From CAYMCV01 sp964389005 (GTDB lineage: Bacteria > Bacillota > Clostridia > Lachnospirales > Lachnospiraceae), in the NCBI GenBank assembly GCA_964389005.1, contig CAYMCV010000001.1:1-64000 (forward strand): a DNA stretch of 64,000 nucleotides, read 5' to 3'. Numbering within the stretch: position 1 is the first letter of the stretch; each line of letters opens with the position of its first letter. The position numbers were made by a program, and so were the translations under genes. The notes beneath the pieces were generated by a model that did no database searches, was not told the DNA's origin, and saw only the letters and a list, made by a program, of their open reading frames with translations. This document shows positions 19,538 to 29,335 of this stretch, piece after piece.

Positions 19538-22150
19538 ATGGATGCATCGAAATTTACACAAAAATCACGCGAAGCGCTGCAAATGTGTGAGAAGGCGGCG
19601 TTTGAATACGGGAATCAGGAACTGACGCAGGAACACTTGTTGTATGCGCTTCTTTCTGTTGACGACAGTTTGATTCTTAAGTTAATCGAACGAATGGAAA
19701 TTGATAAAACACACTTTTCAAATCGTATCGTACGAGAATTGGAGAAAAAACCGAAGGTGCAGGGAGGAGAAGTATATTTGGGACAGAGTCTTAACCGTGT
19801 CCTGATGGCAGCTCCGGACGAGGCGCAGAATATGGGGGATGAGTATGTCTCCGTAGAGCATCTGTTTCTTGCCATGTTGCAGTATCCGTCAAAAGAAATG
19901 AAGGAGGTTTTCCGCGAGTATGGAATTACCAGAGAGCGTTTTTTAAAGACCTTGTCGACGGTTCGCGGAAATCAAAGGGTTACGGGAGACAATCCGGAAG
20001 CAACGTATGACACGCTTGTGAAGTACGGACAAGATTTGGTGGAAAAGGCAAGAGAACAGAAACTTGATCCCGTCATCGGGCGTGACAGCGAGATTCGAAA
20101 CGTGATTCGAATTTTATCGAGAAAAACAAAGAATAATCCGGTGCTCATTGGTGAACCGGGTGTCGGAAAGACCGCGGTTGTGGAGGGATTGGCACAGAGA
20201 ATCGTGCGAGGTGATGTTCCGCTTGGATTGAAGGATAAAAAGGTATTTGCGCTGGATATGGGTGCATTGGTTGCGGGAGCAAAGTATCGCGGTGAGTTTG
20301 AGGAACGTTTAAAGGCTGTTCTCGACGAAGTGAAGAAGTCGGAAGGGCAGATTATCCTTTTTATTGATGAATTGCATACAATTGTAGGAGCAGGTAAGAC
20401 CGACGGCGCACTGGATGCGGGAAATATGCTAAAACCGATGCTTGCCCGGGGCGAACTGCATTGTATCGGAGCAACGACACTTGATGAGTATCGGCAGTAT
20501 ATTGAGAAGGATGCGGCATTGGAGAGACGTTTCCAGCCGGTCATGGTTGAGGAACCGACGGTGGAGGATACCATTTCCATTTTGCGTGGACTGAAAGAGC
20601 GCTATGAGGTTTATCATGGTGTAAAAATCATGGATAATGCGCTGGTCAGCGCTGCCGTATTGTCAAATCGATACATTTCGGACCGCTTTTTACCGGATAA
20701 GGCCATTGATTTGGTGGATGAAGCCTGCGCACTGATTAAGACCGAACTGGATTCCATGCCGACGGAATTGGATGAAATGCAGAGAAGAATCATGCAGATG
20801 GAGATTGAAGAAGCGGCATTGAAGAAAGAAGAAGACCGTTTGAGCATGGAGCGGTTACAGAATTTACAACGCGAACTTGCAGAAGAAAAAGAGGTATTTT
20901 CTGCGCAGAAGGCGCAGTGGGAGAACGAGAAGGCTTCGGTTGCGAAACTGAGTAAACTGCGTGAAGAAATCGACGATTTAAATCGTCAAATTCAGGTAGC
21001 GCAACGCGACGGAGACCTTGAAAAGGCAGCGGAGTTGAGTTACGGAACATTGCCGAACCTTCGAAAAACCTTGGAAACGGAAGAGGAACAGATGAAGAAA
21101 TCGGGGTTACAACTCTTGCATGAGAGTGTATCCGAAGAAGAAATTGCGAGAATTATATCGCGTTGGACGGGGATACCGGTTGCGAAACTGACGGAATCCG
21201 AGAGAAATAAGACGTTACACTTATCAGATGAACTTCATAAGCGTGTCATCGGGCAAGAGGAAGGTGTAACCATGGTAACGGAGGCAATTTTACGTTCCAA
21301 GGCCGGAATCAAAGATCCAACGAAACCCATCGGCTCATTTCTGTTTCTGGGGCCGACAGGTGTCGGGAAGACGGAACTTGCCAAATCGCTGGCGGCAACG
21401 TTGTTTGATGATGAGAACAATATTGTCAGAATCGACATGAGTGAATATATGGAGAAGTTCTCGGTATCAAGATTGATCGGAGCGCCTCCGGGATATGTCG
21501 GCTACGATGAGGGCGGTCAACTGACAGAAGCAGTCAGACGGAAACCGTATGCCGTTGTATTGTTTGATGAGATTGAAAAAGCGCATCCCGATGTATATAA
21601 TGTGTTGTTACAGGTTTTGGATGACGGACGTATTACGGATTCTCAAGGCAGAACGGTTGATTTCAAGAATACCATTTTGATTATGACATCCAATATCGGT
21701 GCTCATTATCTTCTGGACGGAATTGGTGAAGACGGAGAAATTGCACAGAGTGCAATCGACAATGTGATGGAGGAATTGCGTGACGATTTTAAACCGGAAT
21801 TTTTAAACCGTCTGGATGAAATTGTAATGTTTAAACCGCTTCGTCGTGAGAATATCAAGGGAATCGTGCAATTAATCATTGATGACTTGAATCGCAGATT
21901 GGATGATAAAGAGATTAAAATACGCTTGACGAAAGAGGGAGAAGAATTTATCGTAGAGAATGGATACGATCCAACTTACGGTGCGCGCCCATTGAAACGT
22001 TTTATTCAGAAACATGTGGAGACGTTGTTGGCCAAACTGATCCTGTCCGGTGAAGTCGGATGTAAAGATACGGTAATGATTGGTGTCAAAGACGGCAACC
22101 TGCAGGCGGTATCGATTCAAAAAGAAGAGAATGACGAGAGGGCACTGTAA
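19538..22150 (+). CDS. clpB: ATP-dependent chaperone ClpB
   Basis: An 870-residue AAA+ disaggregase that works with DnaK to rescue aggregated protein. The layout is complete: N-domain repeats (1-145), first AAA module with GEPGVGKT and IILFIDELH, a coiled-coil middle domain (about 400-535) marking ClpB rather than ClpA/C, and a second module with [10 protein letters not shown] and [12 protein letters not shown]. It begins [14 protein letters not shown] as is usual. GGGAGG precedes the ATG. Its TAA stop overlaps the ATG of the DUF4250 gene, so translation is coupled. Confidence 0.98.
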   Translation: MDASKFTQKSREALQMCEKAAFEYGNQELTQEHLLYALLSVDDSLILKLIERMEIDKTHFSNRIVRELEKKPKVQGGEVYLGQSLNRVLMAAPDEAQNMGDEYVSVEHLFLAMLQYPSKEMKEVFREYGITRERFLKTLSTVRGNQRVTGDNPEATYDTLVKYGQDLVEKAREQKLDPVIGRDSEIRNVIRILSRKTKNNPVLIGEPGVGKTAVVEGLAQRIVRGDVPLGLKDKKVFALDMGALVAGAKYRGEFEERLKAVLDEVKKSEGQIILFIDELHTIVGAGKTDGALDAGNMLKPMLARGELHCIGATTLDEYRQYIEKDAALERRFQPVMVEEPTVEDTISILRGLKERYEVYHGVKIMDNALVSAAVLSNRYISDRFLPDKAIDLVDEACALIKTELDSMPTELDEMQRRIMQMEIEEAALKKEEDRLSMERLQNLQRELAEEKEVFSAQKAQWENEKASVAKLSKLREEIDDLNRQIQVAQRDGDLEKAAELSYGTLPNLRKTLETEEEQMKKSGLQLLHESVSEEEIARIISRWTGIPVAKLTESERNKTLHLSDELHKRVIGQEEGVTMVTEAILRSKAGIKDPTKPIGSFLFLGPTGVGKTELAKSLAATLFDDENNIVRIDMSEYMEKFSVSRLIGAPPGYVGYDEGGQLTEAVRRKPYAVVLFDEIEKAHPDVYNVLLQVLDDGRITDSQGRTVDFKNTILIMTSNIGAHYLLDGIGEDGEIAQSAIDNVMEELRDDFKPEFLNRLDEIVMFKPLRRENIKGIVQLIIDDLNRRLDDKEIKIRLTKEGEEFIVENGYDPTYGARPLKRFIQKHVETLLAKLILSGEVGCKDTVMIGVKDGNLQAVSIQKEENDERAL

Positions 22151-22323
22151 TGATACCGAAGGATAGCGTGATGCTACTTAGTTATATCAACACGAAGTTG
22201 AGGGATTTTTATCCGAATTTGGAACGTCTGTGTGAGGAAGAAGATGCAGATATGAGTGCGATTGTTACGCAACTTGCACAGATGGATTATCACTACGATA
22301 AGGAGAAAAACCAATTTGTCTGA
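22150..22323 (+). CDS. DUF4250 domain-containing protein
   Basis: A 57-residue protein starting [19 protein letters not shown] and ending in a YDKEKNQFV motif, which matches the small DUF4250 family of Clostridia. Function unknown. It may bind nucleic acid through a short helix-turn-helix-like fold, but that is speculative. The ATG overlaps the clpB stop (TAATG), and its own end overlaps the start of the ASKHA gene by eight bases. It is easily missed because of its length. Confidence 0.88.
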   Translation: MIPKDSVMLLSYINTKLRDFYPNLERLCEEEDADMSAIVTQLAQMDYHYDKEKNQFV

Positions 22324-23527
22324 ACAGATATCGGTCACCATACCAAACGGAAATTGTACGAATTGTACACAATGCGGCTTGTGTCAAAAAGGAAATCAAA
22401 CTACGGTAGTAACAGATAGCGTATCGGCACCCATACAGGGTGCCGATGCCGAACATCGTGTTGCAAGAACGGTCGTTGCCATCGATTTGGGAACCACGAC
22501 GATTGCGATGTATCGACTTGATGCTGATACCGGGGAGCAATTGGGTGTATTCGTGGCATTGAATCCGCAACAGGTACACGGTGCGGATGTATTGTCGCGC
22601 ATCTGTGCTGCTGCGGACGGCAAATCCGAAGAATTACAACGACTTTTGATAGAAACACTGGAGGCGGGAATACGAAAAGTGGCAAAAGAACCGCCGGAGA
22701 TGATTGTGGTTGCGGGTAATACCGTTATGCAATATTTGTTGCTTGGTTACGACCCGGCGGAACTCGGTGTCTATCCGTTTCTTGCCCGTAACACGGCACA
22801 GGCGGAACTTACCATTGACGGAATCAGAACCATTGTCATGCCGGGGATATCTGCTTTTATCGGAGGAGATATTGTTTCCGGACTTGCGGCTTTGGAATTT
22901 GATCAAAAATCATCCGTTTCGTTGCTCTTGGATCTCGGAACGAATGCGGAAATGGTTATCGGAAATGGAGAACATATGCTTGCGACTTCTGCGGCGGCGG
23001 GACCTGCATTCGATAATAAGGTAAAAGGAACGCAACTGATTCAAGCGGTTGCTGCTTTGTTGCGTGAAGGAAAAGCGGATTCTACCGGTTGCCTCATCGA
23101 GGAATACTTTGATTCAGGTGTCCGCGTGGGAAATACATTGATTACGCAAAGCGACATCCGCGCGCTTCAGACGGCAAAGGCGGCGATTCGTGCCGGATTG
23201 GAAGTCCTGACGGCGAAGTATGGATGCTTGGCGGAAGAAGTGGAGCAGGTCTTTTTATCGGGGGGCTTCGGATACTATCTCGATTTGGAGTCCGCTTTTA
23301 TCATTGGAATGTTTCCGGAATGGATGCGCGGACGAATTACGGTTTCGGGCAATACATCATTGGAGGGCGCATATCGTTATGCCATGGCGAATGCACATGG
23401 CGAGCATACCTATGAAGAACGATTGCACCGATTGTGTAAGGCGACACAGGAGATGAATTTAGCGGAGCAGGAAGCATTTTCACAATGCTTCATTCAGTAT
23501 ATGAACTTTCCGGAGGATACCGTCTAA
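22316..23527 (+). CDS. ASKHA-domain (DUF4445/RACo-like) ATPase with N-terminal four-cysteine motif
   Basis: A 403-residue protein whose body matches the ASKHA part of RACo-type reductive activators of corrinoid enzymes (DUF4445): AIDLGTTTIAMY, GNTVMQYLLLGY, GISAFIGGDIVSGL, LLLDLGTNAEM and TSAAAGPAF. The [2Fe-2S] ferredoxin and linker domains of RACo are missing. In their place is a short leader with C14, C17, C20 and C23 (CTNCTQCGLC), spaced C-x2-C-x2-C-x2-C, likely for an iron-sulfur cluster. The start is TTG 22316, with AGGAG ten bases upstream. A longer frame from ATG 22256 would run through the DUF4250 gene and has no binding site. Target protein unknown; no corrinoid enzyme is nearby. 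Confidence 0.85.
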   Translation: MSEQISVTIPNGNCTNCTQCGLCQKGNQTTVVTDSVSAPIQGADAEHRVARTVVAIDLGTTTIAMYRLDADTGEQLGVFVALNPQQVHGADVLSRICAAADGKSEELQRLLIETLEAGIRKVAKEPPEMIVVAGNTVMQYLLLGYDPAELGVYPFLARNTAQAELTIDGIRTIVMPGISAFIGGDIVSGLAALEFDQKSSVSLLLDLGTNAEMVIGNGEHMLATSAAAGPAFDNKVKGTQLIQAVAALLREGKADSTGCLIEEYFDSGVRVGNTLITQSDIRALQTAKAAIRAGLEVLTAKYGCLAEEVEQVFLSGGFGYYLDLESAFIIGMFPEWMRGRITVSGNTSLEGAYRYAMANAHGEHTYEERLHRLCKATQEMNLAEQEAFSQCFIQYMNFPEDTV

Positions 23528-23578
23528 TTCTTTTTTCTTTGCATAAAATGATAAAAAGTTGCTTTTGGGAGACGAACT

Positions 23579-24307
23579 TTGCGATATCGATTGATGATTG
23601 GTGGTATGTTGGCGGCGTTGTTTCTGTTATTGATGAACCTCGGTGCCGGTGCCGTAGAGACGGCAAGTATGCGAGAGAATGAGACCAATGTAGATAAAAA
23701 TCAAGAAACGAGAGATGCGGATAAGAACCAAGCGGAGACTACGGTGCCTTATGAAGGCAAAATAGCATTGACCTTTGATGACGGACCGACGCCTGGCTTT
23801 ACAGAAGCAATACTTGACATTCTGCTTGAAAGGGATGTGCGAGCGACCTTTTTTGTTCTTGGGAAACATGTGGAAGCAAATCCGGAGATTGTAAGGCGCA
23901 TACAAACGGAGGGGCATCTCATTGGAAACCATACATATTCTCACATGGAGTTGACGGATGGAAACTGTGATTTGTTCATGGATGAAGTCGAGCAGACTAA
24001 CGTAGTTCTGGAAGATGTCATTGGCTATCGTACCGCATTTGTAAGACCACCGTTTGGATGTTGTACTAAGCGTCTGCAAAAAGAAGCGTCAATGATTACC
24101 GTATTATGGACAATCGATTCCAAAGACTGGTGTTCGACGGATGCAGATGCCGTGACAAATCGGGTAGTGACGAAAGCGGAAGATGGTGCTATTATATTGA
24201 TGCATGACGGATATGATTGTACGGTGGAGGCGGTCGTCCGGATTGTGGATACCTTACTTGCAAAAGGGTATGATTTTGTTACCGTGGATGAAATACTGAT
24301 GAATTAA
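23579..24307 (+). CDS. Polysaccharide deacetylase (NodB domain), secreted or membrane-anchored
   Basis: A 242-residue carbohydrate esterase family 4 protein that removes N- or O-acetyl groups from peptidoglycan or other glycans. An N-terminal hydrophobic segment (about residues 5-25) is a signal peptide or anchor and is followed by a polar linker. The NodB motifs are TFDDGP, HTYSH (metal ligands), RPPFG, and ILMHD with the catalytic histidine. The start is TTG 23579 with GGGAG seven bases upstream; ATG 23594 is an alternative. Similar to PdaA/PgdA-type enzymes. Exact substrate not determined. Confidence 0.92.
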   Translation: MRYRLMIGGMLAALFLLLMNLGAGAVETASMRENETNVDKNQETRDADKNQAETTVPYEGKIALTFDDGPTPGFTEAILDILLERDVRATFFVLGKHVEANPEIVRRIQTEGHLIGNHTYSHMELTDGNCDLFMDEVEQTNVVLEDVIGYRTAFVRPPFGCCTKRLQKEASMITVLWTIDSKDWCSTDADAVTNRVVTKAEDGAIILMHDGYDCTVEAVVRIVDTLLAKGYDFVTVDEILMN

Positions 24308-24323
24308 AGAAACAGAGGGAAGT

Positions 24324-25664
24324 ATGGATCTTTTTACTTATATGCGCGAGAACAATCAAAAAGAAGAATCACCGCTTGCGGCAAGATTGCGTCCGCGGAC
24401 ACTCGATGAAGTGGTGGGGCAACAGCACATTATCGGGAAAGATAAGATGTTGTATCGTGCCATCATGGCAGATAAAATCAGTTCCGTTATTTTTTACGGA
24501 CCGCCCGGAACGGGCAAGACAACGCTTGCAAAGGTCATTGCCAATACAACGAAGGCGGAATTTCGGCAGATGAACGCGACCGTATCCGGTAAAAAGGACA
24601 TGGAAGAAGTGGTGGAAGAAGCCAAGAACACCATGGCGATGTATGGGAAGAAGACCATTCTTTTTATCGATGAGATTCATCGTTTCAATAAGGCACAACA
24701 GGACTTTTTATTACCATACGTGGAAGACGGGACTGTAACGTTAATCGGTGCGACCACAGAAAACCCGTATTTTGAGGTGAATCAGGCGTTAATATCACGC
24801 TCTAACATATTTGAACTACAATCTCTTCAACAGGAAGACATTAAGGAATTGATTCGTCGGGCAGTTTTCGACAAAGAGCGAGGGATGGGAGCATATCAGG
24901 CGACCATCACGGACGAAGCAGTGGATTTTCTTGCGGAAATGTCGGGCGGTGATGCAAGGCATGCCTTAAATGCCATCGAACTTGCCGTTATGACGACAGA
25001 ACGTGCGGCAGACGGGACCATTCCGCTGACACTTTCTGTAGCGGAGGATTGCATCCAACGCAGGGTGTTGCGTTACGATAAGAATGGGGATAATCACTAT
25101 GATACCATCTCTGCTTTTATCAAAAGTATGCGAGGCTCGGACCCGGATGCGGCGGTTTATTACCTTGCCAAGATGATTACGGCAGGGGAAAGCGTGACGT
25201 TCATTGCGCGAAGAATCATGATTTGCGCTTCCGAGGATGTCGGAAATGCCGATCCGAACGCATTGGTAGTGGCGGTCAATGCTTCACTGGCGGTGGAGCG
25301 AATCGGATTGCCGGAGGCACAGTTGATTCTGTCACAGGCGGCAATTTACGTTGCCTGTGCGCCCAAAAGCAATGCATGTACCGTGGCCATCGACGCTGCG
25401 AAAGCGTGTGTTCAGAAGTATGGCGATTTACCGATACCACCGCATTTACAGGATGCACATTATAAAGGGGCACAAAAACTTGGACGCGGTACAGGCTATC
25501 TGTATGCGCATCTGTTCCCAAACAATTATGTAAACCAACAGTATCTTCCGTATGAATTAAGCGGTGAGGTTTTCTATCAGCCGTCGGGAAACGGATATGA
25601 ACAAAAAATCGATGCCCATATGAAGCGAATCAAAGAAGAAGAACGTAAAAGAGAACAATCATAA
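24324..25664 (+). CDS. rarA: Replication-associated recombination protein A (RarA/MgsA)
   Basis: A 446-residue AAA+ ATPase related to clamp loaders, acting at stalled replication forks. [16 protein letters not shown] is the signature start. GPPGTGKTT is Walker A and [15 protein letters not shown] is Walker B with the family-specific extension. The C-terminal part ([42 protein letters not shown]) is the tetramer domain. Length and order are standard. It follows the deacetylase by 16 bases. Its stop overlaps the stop of the convergent DUF4364 gene by six bases. Confidence 0.96.
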   Translation: MDLFTYMRENNQKEESPLAARLRPRTLDEVVGQQHIIGKDKMLYRAIMADKISSVIFYGPPGTGKTTLAKVIANTTKAEFRQMNATVSGKKDMEEVVEEAKNTMAMYGKKTILFIDEIHRFNKAQQDFLLPYVEDGTVTLIGATTENPYFEVNQALISRSNIFELQSLQQEDIKELIRRAVFDKERGMGAYQATITDEAVDFLAEMSGGDARHALNAIELAVMTTERAADGTIPLTLSVAEDCIQRRVLRYDKNGDNHYDTISAFIKSMRGSDPDAAVYYLAKMITAGESVTFIARRIMICASEDVGNADPNALVVAVNASLAVERIGLPEAQLILSQAAIYVACAPKSNACTVAIDAAKACVQKYGDLPIPPHLQDAHYKGAQKLGRGTGYLYAHLFPNNYVNQQYLPYELSGEVFYQPSGNGYEQKIDAHMKRIKEEERKREQS

Positions 25665-26174
25665 GAGGTGTTCTGTCAGATATTGGTAGATTTCGGAACT
25701 TTTCTTCTGCCAATTGCGACAGACGGTATCGGCCAGTGCCTCCGTCGGCATATTGATGCTCAAGCGAATAAGATCGTTACGGCGGTCTTTTGCAATCAGA
25801 TTGGCAACATAATCTCCTTGCGGTGTCAAACGATAGTCGGCAAGAACGGAGACTTCGTCACGCAGTTTCAGTTCGTTTTGACGGAGATACTCCTCCACAT
25901 CTTTACGGATTTCAAGACTCAGTCCGTTTTCAAGAAGTTGGAGCGTGCTCTGTCCTTCTGCGGTAATCGTAATCAGTGTACGATTGCGATATGTTTCATG
26001 AGCAATAAGCCCTTTGTCATCCAATTCGGACAAAACCTGCTGTAATGAAAGATAATTTGTGTATTCTTTTTCCAAAAGGAAATCACTGATCTGTGCGTTG
26101 GAAAGCGGAAACGTTACCTTATCCAACATGTATAGAATAATCAATTTGTATAGTGTAAGCGGTTCCGGTAACAT
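25659..26174 (-). CDS. DUF4364 family winged-helix regulator
   Basis: A 171-residue protein beginning LTLYKLIILYMLDKVTFPLS, the hallmark of DUF4364, a PadR-like winged-helix family of clostridia with unknown target. The N-terminal 80 residues form the DNA-binding domain and the rest a beta-rich domain. GGAGGT sits five bases before the ATG. It points away from rho and shares the 304-base intergenic region with it, but nothing links it to rho control. Confidence 0.85.
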   Translation of the reverse strand: MLPEPLTLYKLIILYMLDKVTFPLSNAQISDFLLEKEYTNYLSLQQVLSELDDKGLIAHETYRNRTLITITAEGQSTLQLLENGLSLEIRKDVEEYLRQNELKLRDEVSVLADYRLTPQGDYVANLIAKDRRNDLIRLSINMPTEALADTVCRNWQKKSSEIYQYLTEHLL

Positions 26175-26478
26175 ATCTGACCTCCGTAAATTTCATATCT
26201 TTTTTTGAGATTAAGAACTCTGTTCCTATGATAGACCAATCACTTTCTTCATGCAAGTTAAAAATTTTACTTTCTTTTTTGGGACAGTTGTTGTATAATC
26301 AAATTGCTTTTAGGTTTTATCGAAGCAATCAAAGGGTATCTCCCGTCTAGGTACGAATTCCCATTATTAGATAAGAAGTATAGATTGATAAGCGTTATGT
26401 ATAAGTTGGGTGTTTTATCGGATAAAAGAACAGTAATTTTTTAACAGTGGACAGACATATTTTTAGAGGAGGTTATGC
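26175..26478 (+). promoter_or_regulatory. rho upstream region: promoter and long leader
   Basis: No gene is present. TATAAT at 26294-26299 is a good -10 box, although the matching -35 (TTTCTT) is poor. It leaves a leader of about 170 bases before rho. In the leader TTTTATC and GATAAAA (26413-26427) form a small palindrome followed later by a T run, a weak terminator-like element. Autoregulation of rho through its leader is known in other bacteria, but here it is only a possibility. Confidence 0.45.
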
Positions 26479-27861
26479 ATGAGAGAGAAATATGAATCGT
26501 TAAGTGCGACGGTTTTGCGTGATTTGGCGAAAGCGCGTGGAATTAAGGGTACTGCAACGATGAAGAAAGAAGGCTTGGTGGAGGCGATGCTTTTGCTTGA
26601 TGAGAAAGAGAAGAACGCTGCCGCAAAGCAGAACCAGGGAGAGAAAACAGGAGAGAAAAACAACGAGAAAGCTTCCGAGCGAACTGCAGATGAGGGAGAT
26701 AGTGAACGCCCGAACGATAGGCAGGCGGAATTGGACAGCGGAATTACCGTTGGCGGAATCCTGGAAGTCATGGGTGATGGCTTCGGTTTCATCAGAAGTG
26801 AGAATTTCCTTCCGGGTGAGAGTGATGTTTATGTTGCGCCCAGCCAGATTCGACGTTTTTGTTTGAAGACCGGTGACATTATTGAAGGAAATACAAGAGT
26901 TAAGACACAGAATGAGAAATTCTCTGCGTTACTATATATCAAACGGGTTAATGGGTACTTACCGGAAGAAGCACAGCGTCGTATGAATTTTGAGGATATG
27001 ACACCGATTTTTCCGGATAAAAGAATACGTCTTGAGACGCCGGGTGCGCCTGTATCAATGCGTATTGCGGATTTATTGTGTCCGGTCGGCAAGGGACAAC
27101 GTGGAATGATTGTTTCGCCGCCGAAGGCAGGTAAAACAACCTTACTTAAAGATATTGCGAAGTCTGTGAAGTATTCCTGTCCGGGAATGCATATGATTAT
27201 TCTGTTGATTGATGAACGTCCTGAGGAAGTTACGGATATCAAAGAGGCAATTGAAGGACCGAACATCGAAGTTATTTACTCCACGTTTGATGAGACGCCG
27301 GAGCACCACAAGAGAGTTGCGGAGATGGTCATCGAACGTGCAAAGCGTCTGGTGGAACATAAGCAAGACGTCATTATTCTGCTTGACAGCATTACGCGTT
27401 TGACACGTGCGTATAATCAGGTAATTCCTCCCAGCGGAAGAACATTGTCGGGAGGTCTCGATCCGGCGGCGCTTCATATGCCGAAGAGATTCTTTGGTGC
27501 AGCAAGAAATATGCGTGAAGGCGGTAGCTTGACTATTTTGGCAACGGCGTTGGTCGAAACCGGAAGTAAGATGGATGATGTGGTTTATGAGGAGTTCAAG
27601 GGTACCGGCAATATGGAAATGGTACTTGACCGTAAATTATCCGAACGAAGAGTATTCCCCGCAATTGATATTCCCAAATCGGGAACGAGAAGAGAAGACT
27701 TACTGCTTTCATCGGAAGAACATGAAACAATCAACAATATTCGCCGTGCTTTGAACGGTATGAAAGCGGATGAAGCAGTCGATCGCATTCTGGACATTTT
27801 TTATCGGACGAAGGATAATCGAGAATTCTTAATATGGATGAAACAGCACAAAATCTTTTAA
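26479..27861 (+). CDS. rho: Transcription termination factor Rho
   Basis: A 460-residue hexameric RNA helicase that ends transcription at Rho-dependent sites. Residues 1-40 form the SAP-like Rho N-domain. A charged insert rich in Lys, Glu and Asn spans 48-90, as is common in clostridial Rho. The cold-shock RNA-binding domain follows ([19 protein letters not shown]). Walker A is PPKAGKTT at 214-221, then [26 protein letters not shown] and the Q-loop and R-loop region. GAGGAGG precedes the ATG. Confidence 0.98.
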   Translation: MREKYESLSATVLRDLAKARGIKGTATMKKEGLVEAMLLLDEKEKNAAAKQNQGEKTGEKNNEKASERTADEGDSERPNDRQAELDSGITVGGILEVMGDGFGFIRSENFLPGESDVYVAPSQIRRFCLKTGDIIEGNTRVKTQNEKFSALLYIKRVNGYLPEEAQRRMNFEDMTPIFPDKRIRLETPGAPVSMRIADLLCPVGKGQRGMIVSPPKAGKTTLLKDIAKSVKYSCPGMHMIILLIDERPEEVTDIKEAIEGPNIEVIYSTFDETPEHHKRVAEMVIERAKRLVEHKQDVIILLDSITRLTRAYNQVIPPSGRTLSGGLDPAALHMPKRFFGAARNMREGGSLTILATALVETGSKMDDVVYEEFKGTGNMEMVLDRKLSERRVFPAIDIPKSGTRREDLLLSSEEHETINNIRRALNGMKADEAVDRILDIFYRTKDNREFLIWMKQHKIF

Positions 27862-27868
27862 AAAGGTA

Positions 27869-27897
27869 TTGCAAACCCAATAAAGCTATGTTACAAT
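27869..27897 (+). promoter_or_regulatory. Promoter for rpmE
   Basis: TTGCAA (27869-27874), 17-base spacer, TACAAT (27892-27897), starting just after the rho stop. Confidence 0.8.
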
Positions 27898-27903
27898 AAA
27901 CGC

Positions 27904-27978
27904 GCTGTGTTAGAGCAAGTAGAGGAATATCCTACTATATAGAAACACATGGAATAGTATATATAGAGAGGTGAGAAG
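27904..27978 (+). promoter_or_regulatory. rpmE 5' leader with hairpin
   Basis: The 75-base leader holds a hairpin around 27918-27936 in which AGGA pairs with TCCT and AGT with ACT across a small bulge. ACTATATAG and TAGTATATATAG further on may also pair. Ribosomal protein L31 leaders are known in Firmicutes; this may be one, but the match is not proven. Confidence 0.35.
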
Positions 27979-28185
27979 ATGAAAGAAGGAATTCATCCTG
28001 AGTATTATCAGGCAACAGTAACATGTAACTGTGGAAACACATTTGTGACCGGTTCAACCAAGAAGGACATTCACGTGGAAGTTTGTTCCAAGTGCCACTC
28101 ATTCTATACGGGTCAGCAGAAGGCTGCACAGGCTCGCGGACGTATTGATAAGTTCAATAAGAAGTATGGTGTAGAAAGCAAATAG
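27979..28185 (+). CDS. rpmE: Ribosomal protein L31, zinc-binding form
   Basis: A 68-residue large-subunit ribosomal protein. CNCGNTF and [10 protein letters not shown] provide the four cysteines of the zinc-containing (C+) form, which in other bacteria is replaced by a cysteine-free paralogue under zinc starvation. GAGAGGTGAGAAG precedes the ATG. It has its own promoter and a clear terminator, so it is transcribed alone. Confidence 0.97.
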   Translation: MKEGIHPEYYQATVTCNCGNTFVTGSTKKDIHVEVCSKCHSFYTGQQKAAQARGRIDKFNKKYGVESK

Positions 28186-28197
28186 GTCGTGCGAAAC

Positions 28198-28232
28198 AAG
28201 GTTGAGGTAGACATATCTCAACCTTATTTTTT
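28198..28232 (+). terminator. Intrinsic terminator after rpmE
   Basis: AAGGTTGAG (28198-28206) pairs perfectly with CTCAACCTT (28217-28225), followed by ATTTTTT. Confidence 0.92.
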
Positions 28233-28267
28233 AATGATACAGATACGAGAAAGGGCTGGGGTAAAAC

Positions 28268-29320
28268 GTGAAAAAGAAAAAGCAAATTTACTCGGGAATC
28301 GGCGGACAGGCGGTCATGGAAGGAATCATGATGCGCAACAAGAATCGTTACGCGGTTGCGGTTCGTTTGCCGAACAAGAAGATAGAAATACAAGTTGCGG
28401 ATTGCGGAACTTCCAATAAGGGTGTCAGGAAGATTCCCTTTATTCGGGGTATTTTTAACTTTGTAGACTCGCTGGTATTAGGTATGAAGACGCTGTCTTA
28501 TTCTGCGGAATTTTATGAGGATGCGGATGAGAAAGAGAGCGGATTTGATAAGTTTTTAAAGAAAATATTCGGGAAGAATACGGATAAGGTGGTGACCGGT
28601 TTTACGGTGGCAATATCCGTTATTTTTGCGATTGGATTATTTGTCGTTCTTCCGTTTTTTGTGGCATCCTATTTAGACGGAATTCTGCACAATGCCTCAT
28701 TGTTGGCAATCATTGAGGGCGTGTTGCGGTTGGTTATTTTTATCTTATATGTATTGGCAATTTCACTGATGAAAGACGTACGTCGTGTGTTCCAATATCA
28801 CGGCGCAGAGCATAAATGTATCAATTGTGTGGAGAAAGGTCGACCATTGACGGTAAGAAACGTTATGCGCCATTCCAGATTCCACAGGCGATGCGGAACC
28901 AGTTTCCTGTTGCTTGTTATGCTGATTAGTATCATTTTGTTTTTCTTTATTCGTGTAGATTCCATGTTACTCAAAATGGTTTTGCGAATTGCACTGGTAC
29001 CGGTCATCGCAGGAATTTCCTACGAAGTGTTGCGGCTTGCCGGCTCACATGACAATTGGTTGATTCGCATTATTTCGGCACCGGGTATCTGGTTACAGGG
29101 ATTGACGACCAAAGAGCCGGATCCGGATATGGCGGAAGTTGCGATTGCGGCGGTGGAAGCGGTTTTTGACTGGAAAGCTTATTTACGTGAGAATTTTGAC
29201 TATGATGTATCCGACAGTGAAGAATGGTTGGATGAAGGCGATGAGGAAGAAGAGAATACCGAATCGAGTCAGGAGTCGACAGAAGCGCCTGTCGAAGAAG
29301 TTGAAGATTCCGAGAAATGA
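28268..29320 (+). CDS. DUF1385 domain membrane protein (YqhQ-like)
   Basis: A 350-residue membrane protein of the DUF1385 family. GIGGQAVMEGIMMR at the start and YHGAEHKCINC in the middle are the family hallmarks. Hydrophobic helices lie at about 110-140, 150-172, 212-230 and 240-258. The last 40 residues are strongly acidic. The start is GTG 28268. In many Firmicutes a DUF1385 gene lies directly before prmC and prfA, as here, and a role in translation or rRNA has been guessed from that. Function remains unknown. Confidence 0.88.
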   Translation: MKKKKQIYSGIGGQAVMEGIMMRNKNRYAVAVRLPNKKIEIQVADCGTSNKGVRKIPFIRGIFNFVDSLVLGMKTLSYSAEFYEDADEKESGFDKFLKKIFGKNTDKVVTGFTVAISVIFAIGLFVVLPFFVASYLDGILHNASLLAIIEGVLRLVIFILYVLAISLMKDVRRVFQYHGAEHKCINCVEKGRPLTVRNVMRHSRFHRRCGTSFLLLVMLISIILFFFIRVDSMLLKMVLRIALVPVIAGISYEVLRLAGSHDNWLIRIISAPGIWLQGLTTKEPDPDMAEVAIAAVEAVFDWKAYLRENFDYDVSDSEEWLDEGDEEEENTESSQESTEAPVEEVEDSEK

Positions 29321-29335
29321 TAGCTGAGGACAAGT

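Noticed and set aside
22256..22315. Upstream extension of the ASKHA gene to ATG 22256
   Set aside because: It lies inside the DUF4250 gene in another frame and has no ribosome binding site. TTG 22316 follows AGGAG at proper spacing.
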